Positions 1 to 7,844 are shown, counted from the first letter of the stretch. The stretch is DNA of 64,000 bases from Halothiobacillus sp045689735 (GCF_045689735.1 NZ_CP142685.1:806001-870000), one strand, 5' to 3'. The notes: a model not told the origin generated them from the sequence alone. Made by a program: numbers and translations.

Positions 1-1
1 A

Positions 2-121
2 ACCCTGAATGCGTCCGAAATCCCGCTGGGCTATTGGGTCAATCAAGGCGTGCTGACCAATCTGGCCGTAGCCTTACTGGGCTTTGCCTTGACGGTGTAT
101 CTGTTTACCGGCCGATCCTGA
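2..121 (+). CDS. C-terminal end of an unidentified membrane protein (partial)
   Basis: Only the last 39 codons lie in the window, ending at the TGA at 119-121. The fragment contains a hydrophobic stretch (LTNLAVALLGFALTVYLF) and a short basic tail ending FTGRS, so it looks like the final transmembrane helix of an inner-membrane protein. It converges on soxX, whose terminator lies between the two genes. No family can be named from this fragment. Confidence 0.5.
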   Translation, partial: TLNASEIPLGYWVNQGVLTNLAVALLGFALTVYLFTGRS

Positions 122-187
122 AGCTTGAGCCGATCAATCCGGGGATGTGCGCGGCTGATTCAGCACGGTTTCCTTTTTTGAACGAGT

Positions 188-217
188 AAAAAAACACCGT
201 AGCACAGGGTGCTACGG
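188..217 (-). terminator. Rho-independent terminator of soxAX
   Basis: A perfect 9-bp stem (CCGTAGCAC / GTGCTACGG) with a 3-nt loop occupies 197-217. Read on the minus strand it is followed within two bases by a run of seven T (188-194). It lies just past the soxX stop codon and closes the operon. Confidence 0.9.
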
Positions 218-240
218 CGTGAGCGAGCGCCTGTTCGCCG

Positions 241-930
241 TTAGTGTTTGGCTTCGGGCTGGTTGACCGGCGATTGCGGATCGGTCAAGAAGGCGACGAT
301 GTCGGCGACCTGCTCTGCGGTCAGCAAATGACCTTCTCCACCGTAGCGCGGCATGATGGTGCAGGGCACCAGCGCCTTGGCGTCGTACACATGCTCGTAG
401 GTGTATTTGAGAATCGCCGGGCTTTGGCCGCGCTTGCCGTAATCGACCAGCGATGGCCCCATGTTGCCGCCCGGTTGGCCGGGAATCATCACATGGCAGG
501 CGAAGCAGTTGGAGCCATTGGGGTGGCTCGGATCGTCCGCATCGGCAAAGCCAATCCGGTCGCCCGTGGTGCTTTTGGCGATTTCTTCACCTTTTTTCCA
601 GTCGCCAAGCAGTTTGCCATCTGCCGGGAACACCAGCCGCTTTTTCTCGAATTCGAGAATCGCGGCGGCCTGTTGGGCATTCGGCTGATCCATGGATTCG
701 TTGCAGGTTTTGAGGGTGAGGTCATTTTCGACCCGTAACTTGAACTGCTCCGGGGTGGCGTAGGGGAAGCTTTCTTTGGCCGCCTGCATGAACTCGTCAT
801 AGGTGACATGCTTGTTGGCTTCGGCCCAACTTGGTGCCGGTGGCAGATTGGTGGCGTCGCCAGCGAAGGCAGCGGCGCTACCCGCAGCCAGCAGACAGCC
901 ACCCAGGATGATTTTCAGAGAATGTTGCAT
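241..930 (-). CDS. soxX: SoxX, sulfur-oxidation c-type cytochrome subunit
   Basis: SoxX is the small cytochrome subunit of periplasmic SoxXA, which couples thiosulfate to the SoxY carrier and passes electrons to the respiratory chain. The 229-aa product has a signal peptide (residues 1-23, ending AFA), one CxxCH haem site at 142-146 (CFACH) and a likely Met axial ligand at 193 in the TIMPRYG motif. About 110 residues precede the haem domain, longer than compact SoxX proteins. I chose the ATG at 930 because it starts directly at the signal peptide; an upstream ATG at 1050 would add 40 residues and run into soxA. It lies 8 bp after soxA. No soxYZ or soxB is visible here. Confidence 0.93.
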   Translation of the reverse strand: MQHSLKIILGGCLLAAGSAAAFAGDATNLPPAPSWAEANKHVTYDEFMQAAKESFPYATPEQFKLRVENDLTLKTCNESMDQPNAQQAAAILEFEKKRLVFPADGKLLGDWKKGEEIAKSTTGDRIGFADADDPSHPNGSNCFACHVMIPGQPGGNMGPSLVDYGKRGQSPAILKYTYEHVYDAKALVPCTIMPRYGGEGHLLTAEQVADIVAFLTDPQSPVNQPEAKH

Positions 931-938
931 GGGATACC

Positions 939-1799
939 TCAAGCGCGGGGTTTGACACCGGGGACATCGATTTTTTCCCCGCTTTTCATGGCCTGAACGC
1001 GCAGGAATGTGGTGAGGGCGGTGTCGAGCGGTGAGCCGGTTTCGATCCACGGCAGACGCATCGCCATGACGCAGCGCTCATTGCGCCACCACTGGGTCCG
1101 CATGGTGCCGTCTTTGATGACATAGGCGGGGAAGGCGGTGGCGATCATGCCGGCGGTGTGGGTGTCGAGCAGGTTGGCCAGCGGGACGCCGCGTACCGTG
1201 CGGCCATTGAAGCCGTGGCAGGTCGCGCAGTTCAAATCCATTTCGCCCCAGCGGTGGTAGAACATGTACTGGCCGAGTTGGTAGGCTTTCTGGGTTTGCG
1301 GCTGATCCAGGTGGATCTTGAACGCATCGCCATTGGATTGAGCGGCCACATAGGTGGCGAGCTTGACCATGTCCGAACCGGTGCCATCCTCTTCGCCTGA
1401 TGTTTTGTACATCGGCATCAGGAATTTTTCCCGTACTTGATCGGGCGTATAGCCTTGCAGGGTTTCCATGCAGGTTACCAGCCGGCCTTCCAGCCCTTGT
1501 ACCTTGCCGGTGTCGGCGAAGTAGCGCGGCAACTGGGCGTAAGCGCCCTTGAGTACGCCGGGGCCGAGGCCAAAATCACACTGGGAAAGATCCTGGTTCT
1601 TGGGTCCGCCCTTCTTCAGGAAGAGCTCCTTCCCGTCGTCGATACTGAATGCGCCTGGGTTAGCATCGGGGGGCATCGATGCGTTGACCCGTTGTTGCAT
1701 GATGACCCAGTCGTCATTCCCCTGATTGGTCGGGTCTGCGGCTAGCGCACTACTGCCGGCGAGGGCGAGCGCGATGCCAAGGGTGTAGGCAGATCTCAT
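939..1799 (-). CDS. soxA: SoxA, monohaem sulfur-oxidation cytochrome subunit
   Basis: SoxA is the catalytic subunit of SoxXA in the periplasm. The 286-aa product has a signal peptide (ending ALA at about residue 20). A single CxxCH is at 191-195 (CATCH), and the strictly conserved active-site Cys is at 243 in the ERCVMAMR motif. The N-terminal haem domain keeps Cys74 and Cys110 but has no CxxCH, so this is the monohaem type in which those cysteines probably form a disulfide. A strong Shine-Dalgarno (AGGAGG, 1805-1810 on the minus strand) precedes the ATG. Expression probably starts at the sigma-54-type promoter at 1896-1911. Confidence 0.95.
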   Translation of the reverse strand: MRSAYTLGIALALAGSSALAADPTNQGNDDWVIMQQRVNASMPPDANPGAFSIDDGKELFLKKGGPKNQDLSQCDFGLGPGVLKGAYAQLPRYFADTGKVQGLEGRLVTCMETLQGYTPDQVREKFLMPMYKTSGEEDGTGSDMVKLATYVAAQSNGDAFKIHLDQPQTQKAYQLGQYMFYHRWGEMDLNCATCHGFNGRTVRGVPLANLLDTHTAGMIATAFPAYVIKDGTMRTQWWRNERCVMAMRLPWIETGSPLDTALTTFLRVQAMKSGEKIDVPGVKPRA

Positions 1800-1895
1800 T
1801 CATTCCTCCTGCTCTATCGTGGATTTTTCTGCGTTGATTTCTCTTGGGTTCGTTGCCTTGGGGGTGCAGCCTGTTCCCGAAGCAAGCCGACTGAT

Positions 1896-1911
1896 AGCAA
1901 AGAGAGTGCCA
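1896..1911 (-). promoter_or_regulatory. Sigma-54 (-24/-12) promoter of soxAX
   Basis: Read on the minus strand the sequence is TGGCACT-CTCT-TTGCT, matching the consensus TGGCACG-N4-TTGCW except at the seventh base. The GG and GC doublets are at the required spacing. Transcription would start near 1885, about 86 bp before soxA. The rest of the 340-bp soxA/activator intergenic region (1800-2139) holds no recognisable gene, and I found no convincing sigma-70 promoter for the activator in it. Confidence 0.8.
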
Positions 1912-2139
1912 GTCACCGTGGAGCCCGGTCGAATGCGCGTCAGATCAGGATTTGATGCGTTACGGTCGGGGTGTTCTGTGGGGAGATTGATCCGGGGGCG
2001 ATTCAGTGGGTATTGAAAAATACATCGCTATGGTTTTATGCAATGCTCTTTTGGTCTTTATCCTTTCCTTTATTGGGTTGTCTGGCGATGATTCCGCGAT
2101 TGGCGTAATATCTTTCAGAATATTTAGAGAGCTGAGCCT

Positions 2140-3561
2140 ATGACCCTGCCTGAAATGGCGCCTGATCTGGAAGCCCCTTGTCGCCTTTTGATTTGTCGTT
2201 CCGGGCGTGAAACGGATACGGAACTCCAGTCCTTCTTGAACGAGCTTCGTCAGGCAAGCCCGGTGAAAATCGACTGGGCGCTGGTCGGTGATGCGATCTC
2301 GGCACAGTTTCGTTTGTCGAGTTATCCGCATGATTTATTAGTATTTTTTGTTGAATATGCCGGAAGTGTCGATTCGTTTCTGGCACTATGGAACATGGCT
2401 CGGCGCAGCCAGCCGGAGATGCTGGCGGTGGCCTGTGCCAACCCGTCGGAGGGTGGCGCGGTTCGTGCGCTTTACCGGGCGGGTGTGACCGAGGTGCTGC
2501 TGGCTAGTGACCCGATGGCAGCGCGGCAAGAGCGTTGGGCAGAAATTTTCCGGCTGCTGCAGCACCGGCGTCGATTGGCGCTGATGCGTGTGAATGCGAC
2601 CCATCTCATGCAGGACACGCTGGCGCCGGTGGCAAGCAGCCAGGTCATGCAGCGCACCCTGCAATTACTGCATCAAGTGGCGCCCACGCCGTTGCCCGTG
2701 CTGATCGAGGGTGAGACGGGTACCGGGAAATCGGTGCTGGCGCGTTATTTACACATGAAGAGCAGCCGCGCCGGGGCAACCTTTCTGACCATCAATTGCG
2801 GCGCGTTGACGCCCAGCTTGCTGGAAAGTGAGCTGTTCGGTCATGAAAAAGGCGCCTTTACCGGGGCGCAGTCCCGGCGCATTGGCCTGCTGGAGGCTGC
2901 GGATGGGGGGACGCTGTTCCTCGATGAAATCAACAGTGCGCCCATGGATTTGCAGGTGCGCCTATTGCATTTCATTCAAGAAAAACAGTTTTTGCGGGTG
3001 GGCGGGAATCAGCCGATTGCCGTGGATGTGCGGCTGATTTTTGCCACGAATAAACCCTTGGCGGATCTGGTGGCCGCCGGTTCGTTCCGTGAGGATTTGT
3101 ACTATCGAATCAATGTGTTCCCGCTTGAGGTGCCGCCGTTGCGCGCCCGGGTGGATGACATCCCGCAAATTGCGGGTCAGGCGTTGATGCGTGCCTGCGG
3201 GCAACTCGGTATCGAGCCGAAAGCTTGTGGTCCGGGGGTACTCGAAGCCGTGCGGCGTTACCCCTGGCCTGGGAATTTGCGGCAGCTCGACAATGTGATT
3301 CAGCGGTCGTTGATTGTGGCGCAGGGTGATCGCATCGAACTGGACGATTTGCCGCCGCAGGTACTGCAGCCCACGCGAGTCGAGGCGACCGCGCAGGCAG
3401 GCGGCTCAGTCTTTCCTTGGCCGGTGGATGCTTCCCTGATGCAGGTAGAGCAATACTGGATCGAGCAAGTCCTTCGGCAGCACGGCGGGAATCGGGCGGC
3501 GGCGGCGCGACAACTGGGTATTGATCCCAGTACGCTCTGGCGGCGTTTGAAGAAGGCTTAA
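2140..3561 (+). CDS. Sigma-54-dependent activator with degenerate receiver domain
   Basis: This is a 473-aa NtrC-family enhancer-binding protein. Residues 15-145 resemble a response-regulator receiver, but there is no acidic pair at strand 1 (LLICRSG), no phospho-acceptor Asp at strand 3 (DLLVFFV) and no strand-5 Lys. Phosphorelay control is therefore unlikely. The AAA+ domain is complete: Walker A GETGTGKS at 191-198, the sigma-54 contact loop GAFTGA at 238-243 and Walker B GGTLFLDE at 256-263. A Fis-type helix-turn-helix occupies about 450-470. It lies between soxAX and two hydrolase genes that all carry -24/-12 promoters, so it is the obvious candidate regulator of those genes. That assignment is an inference from position. 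Confidence 0.93.
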   Translation: MTLPEMAPDLEAPCRLLICRSGRETDTELQSFLNELRQASPVKIDWALVGDAISAQFRLSSYPHDLLVFFVEYAGSVDSFLALWNMARRSQPEMLAVACANPSEGGAVRALYRAGVTEVLLASDPMAARQERWAEIFRLLQHRRRLALMRVNATHLMQDTLAPVASSQVMQRTLQLLHQVAPTPLPVLIEGETGTGKSVLARYLHMKSSRAGATFLTINCGALTPSLLESELFGHEKGAFTGAQSRRIGLLEAADGGTLFLDEINSAPMDLQVRLLHFIQEKQFLRVGGNQPIAVDVRLIFATNKPLADLVAAGSFREDLYYRINVFPLEVPPLRARVDDIPQIAGQALMRACGQLGIEPKACGPGVLEAVRRYPWPGNLRQLDNVIQRSLIVAQGDRIELDDLPPQVLQPTRVEATAQAGGSVFPWPVDASLMQVEQYWIEQVLRQHGGNRAAAARQLGIDPSTLWRRLKKA

Positions 3562-3590
3562 ATTCGATTTGATGTGCCCTTGAATCTTTC

Positions 3591-3605
3591 TTTCCCACCG
3601 GGAAA
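3591..3605. repeat. Short perfect palindrome between activator and first hydrolase gene
   Basis: TTTCCC-ACC-GGGAAA is a perfect 6-bp inverted repeat with a 3-bp centre. It starts 30 bp after the activator stop codon. There is no T run on the plus strand, so it is either a weak terminator or a regulator-binding site about 180 bp upstream of the sigma-54 promoter. I did not find the same palindrome ahead of soxA or the second hydrolase. The rest of 3562-3884 holds no gene. Confidence 0.4.
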
Positions 3606-3781
3606 CGCTGAATAAATCGACACTTCCCCGATTTGACCATGGCGAAATTCATGGGTATTGCAAGGATCAAGGTTTTGCCCGGATCGCCACGGGGTTGCTC
3701 GCTGGAAGTCCCCGGATTTCAAGGTTCTGATTCTTTTGCTGTATCGCATTGCCAGGCTTTCTATATGTTTTTATAAATATA

Positions 3782-3797
3782 TGGCATGGCTTTTGCT
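3782..3797 (+). promoter_or_regulatory. Sigma-54 (-24/-12) promoter of first SoxH-like gene
   Basis: TGGCATG-GCTT-TTGCT fits the -24/-12 consensus with correct GG-to-GC spacing. Transcription would start near 3808, leaving a leader of about 77 nt before the ATG at 3885. The 20 bp at 3778-3797 are identical to 5320-5339 in front of the second hydrolase gene. The ATG at 3786 lies inside this promoter and so cannot be the translation start. Confidence 0.85.
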
Positions 3798-3884
3798 CTG
3801 CTCCGTACGCTGGGAGTGTCCCCGGCGGCAAGTCTTGCTTGCTTCGCCACAATCAAACGCATTTCTGTTATTTCGGAGAGAGTC

Positions 3885-4973
3885 ATGAACCAAGAAAAAA
3901 TTACCACGGCATTTTGGCGTCAAGCCCCTACTCGTCAGGATTCCCTGGAAGATCGCGTGCGTCGCGATCTGCTCAAGCGGCTGCTCGGTGCCGCTGTGGT
4001 CGCTACCCTGACCCCGGAAATGCTGGCGAGCCCCGCCTTGGCCGATGCGGCTGCGAAAGCGGTGATGGGCCCCCCCGTCCCCGATGTCAAGCCGACGAAG
4101 CTGAGTGACAAGGTGTGGTTGATCCACGCGAAAGATAAATTCCCCAGCCCGCAAAACCTCGGGTTTTTCACCAACATTATGTTCATCGTCACCAGCAAGG
4201 GCGTGGTGGTGATCGATCCGAGCGCCTCGATCCAGATTGGCCGGATGGCGATTCGCATGATCAAAACCGTGACCGACAAACCGATCATTGCCGTGATCAA
4301 CACCCACTACCACGGTGATCACTGGATGGGTAATCAAGCCTTTATGGAATACGATGCGAAGATCCCGCTGTATTCCATGAAAGAGACCGCCGAGTCGATC
4401 CAGCATGTGCTGGGCGAGGAGTGGATCAAAATGCTGCTGCGCACCACGGATAACGCGACGGAAGGCACGAAAATCATTCCGCCGAACACCTACATCAAGG
4501 GCGGCGATGTGCTCGAATTCGGCGATACCAAACTGCATATCCACCATTATGGCCAGTGCCATACCCCGTATGACCTGCTGGTGGAAGTGGTCGATGACCC
4601 GAAAGGCATCGTGCATGTTGGCGATGTGATGATGGATCACCGGCTGGCGGGTATGGGCGATGGCGAGGGTAGCTTTATCCACGGCCTCGAAGTGCTGAAG
4701 AAAATCAAACAGGTCATGCCGACCAAGTTCTTTATTCCTGGTCATGGCAACCCGGGCAATAACCTGCTTGATGAGGAAATCACCCTATTCGAAACCATCT
4801 ACAACACCGCCAATGAGGCGCAGGCAGCGAACAAGAGCATGGACGAGGCCACTCGGATGGTTAAAGCCACGCCCTTCATGCAGGAATACGCGAAAACCAC
4901 GCCGGACTATGAAAACAGTGTCGGCAAATGGACGAGCATTGCCTACCTCGAAGCGCAGCAGGCGAACTTCTGA
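3885..4973 (+). CDS. Tat-exported SoxH-like metallo-beta-lactamase-fold hydrolase (copy 1)
   Basis: The 362-aa product carries a twin-arginine signal (RRDLLK at 26-31, then a hydrophobic segment and ASPALADA), so it is probably exported folded to the periplasm. The metal ligands of the fold are all present: HYHGDH at 141-146, His226, Asp247 and His287 (IPGHG). These are two-zinc hydrolases, and SoxH-type members accompany sox genes although their substrate is not settled. The start is set by GGAGAG at 3875-3880 and by the promoter at 3782-3797. It is paralogous to the next gene, with roughly 60 of 362 positions differing by eye and no gaps. The call soxH-like rests on context and fold, and other periplasmic hydrolases of the fold are possible. 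Confidence 0.85.
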   Translation: MNQEKITTAFWRQAPTRQDSLEDRVRRDLLKRLLGAAVVATLTPEMLASPALADAAAKAVMGPPVPDVKPTKLSDKVWLIHAKDKFPSPQNLGFFTNIMFIVTSKGVVVIDPSASIQIGRMAIRMIKTVTDKPIIAVINTHYHGDHWMGNQAFMEYDAKIPLYSMKETAESIQHVLGEEWIKMLLRTTDNATEGTKIIPPNTYIKGGDVLEFGDTKLHIHHYGQCHTPYDLLVEVVDDPKGIVHVGDVMMDHRLAGMGDGEGSFIHGLEVLKKIKQVMPTKFFIPGHGNPGNNLLDEEITLFETIYNTANEAQAANKSMDEATRMVKATPFMQEYAKTTPDYENSVGKWTSIAYLEAQQANF

Positions 4974-5000
4974 TGGGGTCGTCGTTTCGAGCAGGGTGTT

Positions 5001-5075
5001 GAAAAAGGGCTTTCCTGCCCCTTTTCACCTCGGCTCGTCGCGTATCCTGGGTTCGCTGACGCCCAGCGGAACCCA
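5001..5075 (+). repeat. Two hairpins downstream of first SoxH-like gene
   Basis: Two inverted repeats follow one another. GAAAAAGGGC (5001-5010) pairs with GCCCCTTTTC (5017-5026) with one mismatch. TGGGTTCGCTG (5048-5058) pairs with CAGCGGAACCCA (5064-5075) with one bulge. Neither is followed by a T run, so they may stabilise the 3' end of the message or act with the terminator that follows. Confidence 0.5.
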
Positions 5076-5081
5076 ATCTAA

Positions 5082-5133
5082 AACGCACAGACTGCCCGGT
5101 GTCCGTCGGGTGTTCGGTGCGTTCTTGTTTTTT
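5082..5133 (+). terminator. Probable terminator of first SoxH-like gene
   Basis: AACGCAC (5082-5088) pairs with GTGCGTT (5117-5123), with further pairing inside, and is followed by CTTGTTTTTT. It separates the two paralogous hydrolase genes, so each probably forms its own transcript. Confidence 0.6.
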
Positions 5134-5323
5134 GCAATGGTTTTCGCCGGGTCTCTGTGGTGATTCGGCGGTTTCCGAGGATCATTCGGGGTTCTTGCGG
5201 GGGCATCGTATTTGGCAAGATCGTACGAAAAATGCAGGCAATACAATTTTCTCAATGGTTTTCATTGGGTTGTTCGGTTGTTTTGTTGATTGATCCTGGT
5301 ATGGATATATCTTGCAAACTATA

Positions 5324-5339
5324 TGGCATGGCTTTTGCT
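5324..5339 (+). promoter_or_regulatory. Sigma-54 (-24/-12) promoter of second SoxH-like gene
   Basis: TGGCATG-GCTT-TTGCT is identical to the first hydrolase promoter, as part of a shared 20-bp block (5320-5339). The flanking intergenic sequence is otherwise not obviously similar. Transcription would start near 5350, giving a leader of about 92 nt. The 467-bp gap 4974-5441 contains this promoter, the hairpins and the terminator but no gene. Confidence 0.85.
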
Positions 5340-5441
5340 GAATCAGGGCGCCGGCGCGAGACGCTGACCGGACGCAAGACCTTCCGGATTTCCCGGGATC
5401 AGTCTTAAGCAGGTAGAACTCATCCTTGGAGCAAGACAGCC

Positions 5442-6530
5442 ATGTCGATCAATAACGAAATGATTCCATTCTGGCGCAAGCCATCCACCCGTCGGGATTC
5501 GCTGGAGGATCGTGTCCGTCGCGATTTGCTCAAGCGCTTGTTCGGGGCGGCGGTGGTGGCTACCCTGACGCCAGAAATGCTGGCCAGCCCGGCCTTGGCC
5601 GATGCCGCTGCGAAGGCGGTCATGGGGCCTGAGGTGCCGGATGTGAAGCCGACCCAGTTGAGTGACAAGGTGTGGATGATCCACGCCAAAGACAAATTCC
5701 CCTCGCCGCAGAACAAGGGGTTTTTCACCAACATCATGTTTGTGGTGACCAGCAAGGGCGTGGTGGTGATTGACCCCAGCGCGTCGATAGAAATCGGCCG
5801 CATGGCGATTCGCATGATCAAAACCGTGACCGACAAGCCGATCATCGCCGTGATCAATACCCACTACCACGGGGATCACTGGATGGGCAACCAAGCGTTC
5901 ACCGACCTCGATCCGAAAATGCCGCTGTATTCCATGAAAGAAACGGCAGAGGCCATCCAGAATGTGCTGGGCGAGGAGTGGATCAAAATGGCGTTGAAAA
6001 TGACGGACAACGCCACGGCTGGCACCAAGATCGTTCCGCCGAACACCTACATCAAGGGGGGGGATGTGCTCGAATTTGGCGATACCAAGCTCGCCATCCA
6101 CCATTTTGGTCAATGCCATACCCCGTACGACCTGTTGGTAGAAGTGGTGGATGATCCGAAAGGCGTCGTGCATGTGGGCGATGTGATGATGGATCACCGG
6201 CTGGCCGGGATGGGGGATAACGAGGGCAGCTTCATTCACGGCATTGAAGTGCTGAAGAAAATCAAGGAAGTCATGCCGAACAAACTGTTCGTCCCCGGTC
6301 ACGGCGTGCCTGGCAACAACCTGCTGGCCGAAGAACTCGAACTGTTCGAGACCATCTACAACACGGCGAACGAGGCGCAGGCTGCCGAGAAGAGCATGGA
6401 AGAGGCGGTGCGGATGGTCAAAGTCAAACCGTTTATGCTCGAATATGCCAAAACCACCGACGATTATGACAACGGCGTCGGTCGTTGGACGACCATTGCC
6501 TATTTGGAAGCGCAGCAGGCGAATTTCTGA
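5442..6530 (+). CDS. Tat-exported SoxH-like metallo-beta-lactamase-fold hydrolase (copy 2)
   Basis: This is a 362-aa paralogue of the preceding gene, aligning without gaps over its whole length. It has the same twin-arginine motif (RRDLLK), the same HYHGDH zinc motif at 141-146 and the same later ligands (CHTPYD, HVGDVMMD, VPGHG). The largest differences are in the first 18 residues, which precede the export signal. Both copies keep every metal ligand, so neither looks like a pseudogene. GGAG at 5428-5431 precedes the ATG. The shared promoter and fold imply co-expression with copy 1 and soxAX; whether the substrates differ cannot be seen. Confidence 0.85.
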   Translation: MSINNEMIPFWRKPSTRRDSLEDRVRRDLLKRLFGAAVVATLTPEMLASPALADAAAKAVMGPEVPDVKPTQLSDKVWMIHAKDKFPSPQNKGFFTNIMFVVTSKGVVVIDPSASIEIGRMAIRMIKTVTDKPIIAVINTHYHGDHWMGNQAFTDLDPKMPLYSMKETAEAIQNVLGEEWIKMALKMTDNATAGTKIVPPNTYIKGGDVLEFGDTKLAIHHFGQCHTPYDLLVEVVDDPKGVVHVGDVMMDHRLAGMGDNEGSFIHGIEVLKKIKEVMPNKLFVPGHGVPGNNLLAEELELFETIYNTANEAQAAEKSMEEAVRMVKVKPFMLEYAKTTDDYDNGVGRWTTIAYLEAQQANF

Positions 6531-6589
6531 TCGCGCAAGGCTCTGATTGATCCGCCGGTGAGCCAATGGCTGCTGGCGGAATCCGAGAC

Positions 6590-6621
6590 AAAACCCACCG
6601 CCGGGCGTGTGGGTTTTTTTT
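6590..6621. terminator. Terminator between second SoxH-like gene and earP (probably bidirectional)
   Basis: AAACCCAC (6591-6598) pairs with GTGGGTTT (6609-6616), and a run of eight T (6614-6621) follows on the plus strand. On the minus strand the stem is followed by TTTTGT, so it may also serve earP, which ends at 6636. Confidence 0.88.
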
Positions 6622-6635
6622 CGGCTGGGCTGGCG

Positions 6636-7709
6636 TCAGGGCTGAGCGAGCCGCAGCAGGGTATCGCTCAGTTCGGGCAGCGTGCGTAACCGCTGCGGTA
6701 TCTGGGCAAAATGGGTGCTGAGTTGCGGATAGGCCGCCTCGAAGGCGAGCCAATGCGCCGGGTGAAAGCTCTGGGCGTTCCAGTCGAGATTGACCTGCCG
6801 CCATGCCTGCTTTGCCGCCGGGGGCAACCCCTCGCTGAGTGCAGCCATCAGCGCCTCGAGTTTCGGCCAATGCGCGTCATCTTCCGTCGGATAAATCTGC
6901 CAGATGAAGGGCTTGCCCGCCCACAGGGCGCGGGTGAGGGAATCTTCTCCCCGCACGATATTGAGCCAGTTCGGCCAGAGCAGGCGGTCGAATTCGCGCT
7001 GCGGCACAAAGGGTAGGGCTATCAGGCGGAGGTTGCCCCAGCATTCGGTTTGTCCTTCCCGCAGGGGGCGGCGCAGCTGGCGGCGGGCATCGTCCAGCAG
7101 GCGACCCGCAGCGAAATACGCGGTTCGTGGGCTGGGGGCATGCGCCCAGTGTTCGAGCAGGGCGTGCAACACGGCTTGTTCATAGCCGAACAGAAACACC
7201 GCGTCCCCCTGTGGGGCGGGGATCTGCCAGCGGTTACGCCAGCCATGGGCCTGCGCGGCGGCGCGTTGTTCTTCCTCGAACCACTGTTCGCGCAGCAGGC
7301 CGCCGGTACCGGGGAGCACGCTGGGGTAAATGAAGCGGGCGGTCAGCCCGTTGGCTTGGGGGGAGCTCAGGCCATGGCAGCCGGGCACCCAGGATTCCGC
7401 AGAGAAATAATCCAGCACGAACCAGTGCCGCGTACGACCTGGCATGGCCGCCCGGTAGGCTTCTGGCAGGCCGCAGCCAAAGGCTTCGACGACACATTCT
7501 GCCGGGGGCGGCAGGGGTTCCTGCCAGGGAATGACGGCGATGGCGGGTGGGATGTCGTTGCCCGCGATCGCCTGCCAGCGGGCGAGATCATCGACGATCA
7601 AGGTGACGGATTCGCCGCGCGCGTGCAGACAGGTCGCCAGCCGCCAGCTCACGCCGATATCGCCGAAGTTGTCCACCACCCGGCAGAACAAGTGCCAGTT
7701 TTGCTTCAT
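6636..7709 (-). CDS. earP: EarP, EF-P arginine rhamnosyltransferase
   Basis: EarP transfers rhamnose from dTDP-rhamnose to Arg32 of elongation factor P, which lets EF-P relieve ribosome stalling at polyproline stretches. The 357-aa product starts MKQNWHLFCRVVDNFGDIGV, the typical N-terminus with the conserved DNFGDIGV nucleotide-sugar/EF-P site. The C-terminal GT-B half contains the conserved RGEDSLTRALWAGKPFIWQIY region. efp usually lies next to earP but is not adjacent here. The gene stands alone on the minus strand. Confidence 0.93.
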   Translation of the reverse strand: MKQNWHLFCRVVDNFGDIGVSWRLATCLHARGESVTLIVDDLARWQAIAGNDIPPAIAVIPWQEPLPPPAECVVEAFGCGLPEAYRAAMPGRTRHWFVLDYFSAESWVPGCHGLSSPQANGLTARFIYPSVLPGTGGLLREQWFEEEQRAAAQAHGWRNRWQIPAPQGDAVFLFGYEQAVLHALLEHWAHAPSPRTAYFAAGRLLDDARRQLRRPLREGQTECWGNLRLIALPFVPQREFDRLLWPNWLNIVRGEDSLTRALWAGKPFIWQIYPTEDDAHWPKLEALMAALSEGLPPAAKQAWRQVNLDWNAQSFHPAHWLAFEAAYPQLSTHFAQIPQRLRTLPELSDTLLRLAQP

Positions 7710-7844
7710 TGGGCGCCCACGCCGACGGGCTCATCGCTGGGCAGGAAACCGATATGTTTGCTCATGATCACGCGATCCCCAATAATTCGATGGTCAATTT
7801 GATTTGCAGCACGATCCGCTGCGCTAGTTTGGGAGTCATGATAC

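Noticed and set aside
2070..2139. Sigma-70 promoter for the sigma-54 activator gene (TAATAT at 2106)
   Set aside because: No -35 element lies at acceptable spacing; the nearest, TTGTCT, is 22 bp away.
3786..3884. Upstream in-frame ATG for the first SoxH-like gene at 3786
   Set aside because: It lies within the -24/-12 promoter and before the expected transcription start; the ATG at 3885 has a ribosome binding site and gives the same length as its paralogue.
1960..5200. CCCCGA motifs upstream of soxA and both hydrolase genes as common activator binding sites
   Set aside because: They occur at different distances and orientations, are short, and are expected by chance in GC-rich DNA. A motif search over orthologous regions would be needed.
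5343..6566. Long open frame on the minus strand across the second SoxH-like gene (and a similar one over 3771-4745)
   Set aside because: They are antisense to clearly coding genes with all metal motifs. The paralogy of the two genes explains why both antisense frames look alike.
7710..7844. Fluoride riboswitch before crcB
   Set aside because: I looked for the conserved blocks of the fluoride riboswitch and did not find them in this short gap.
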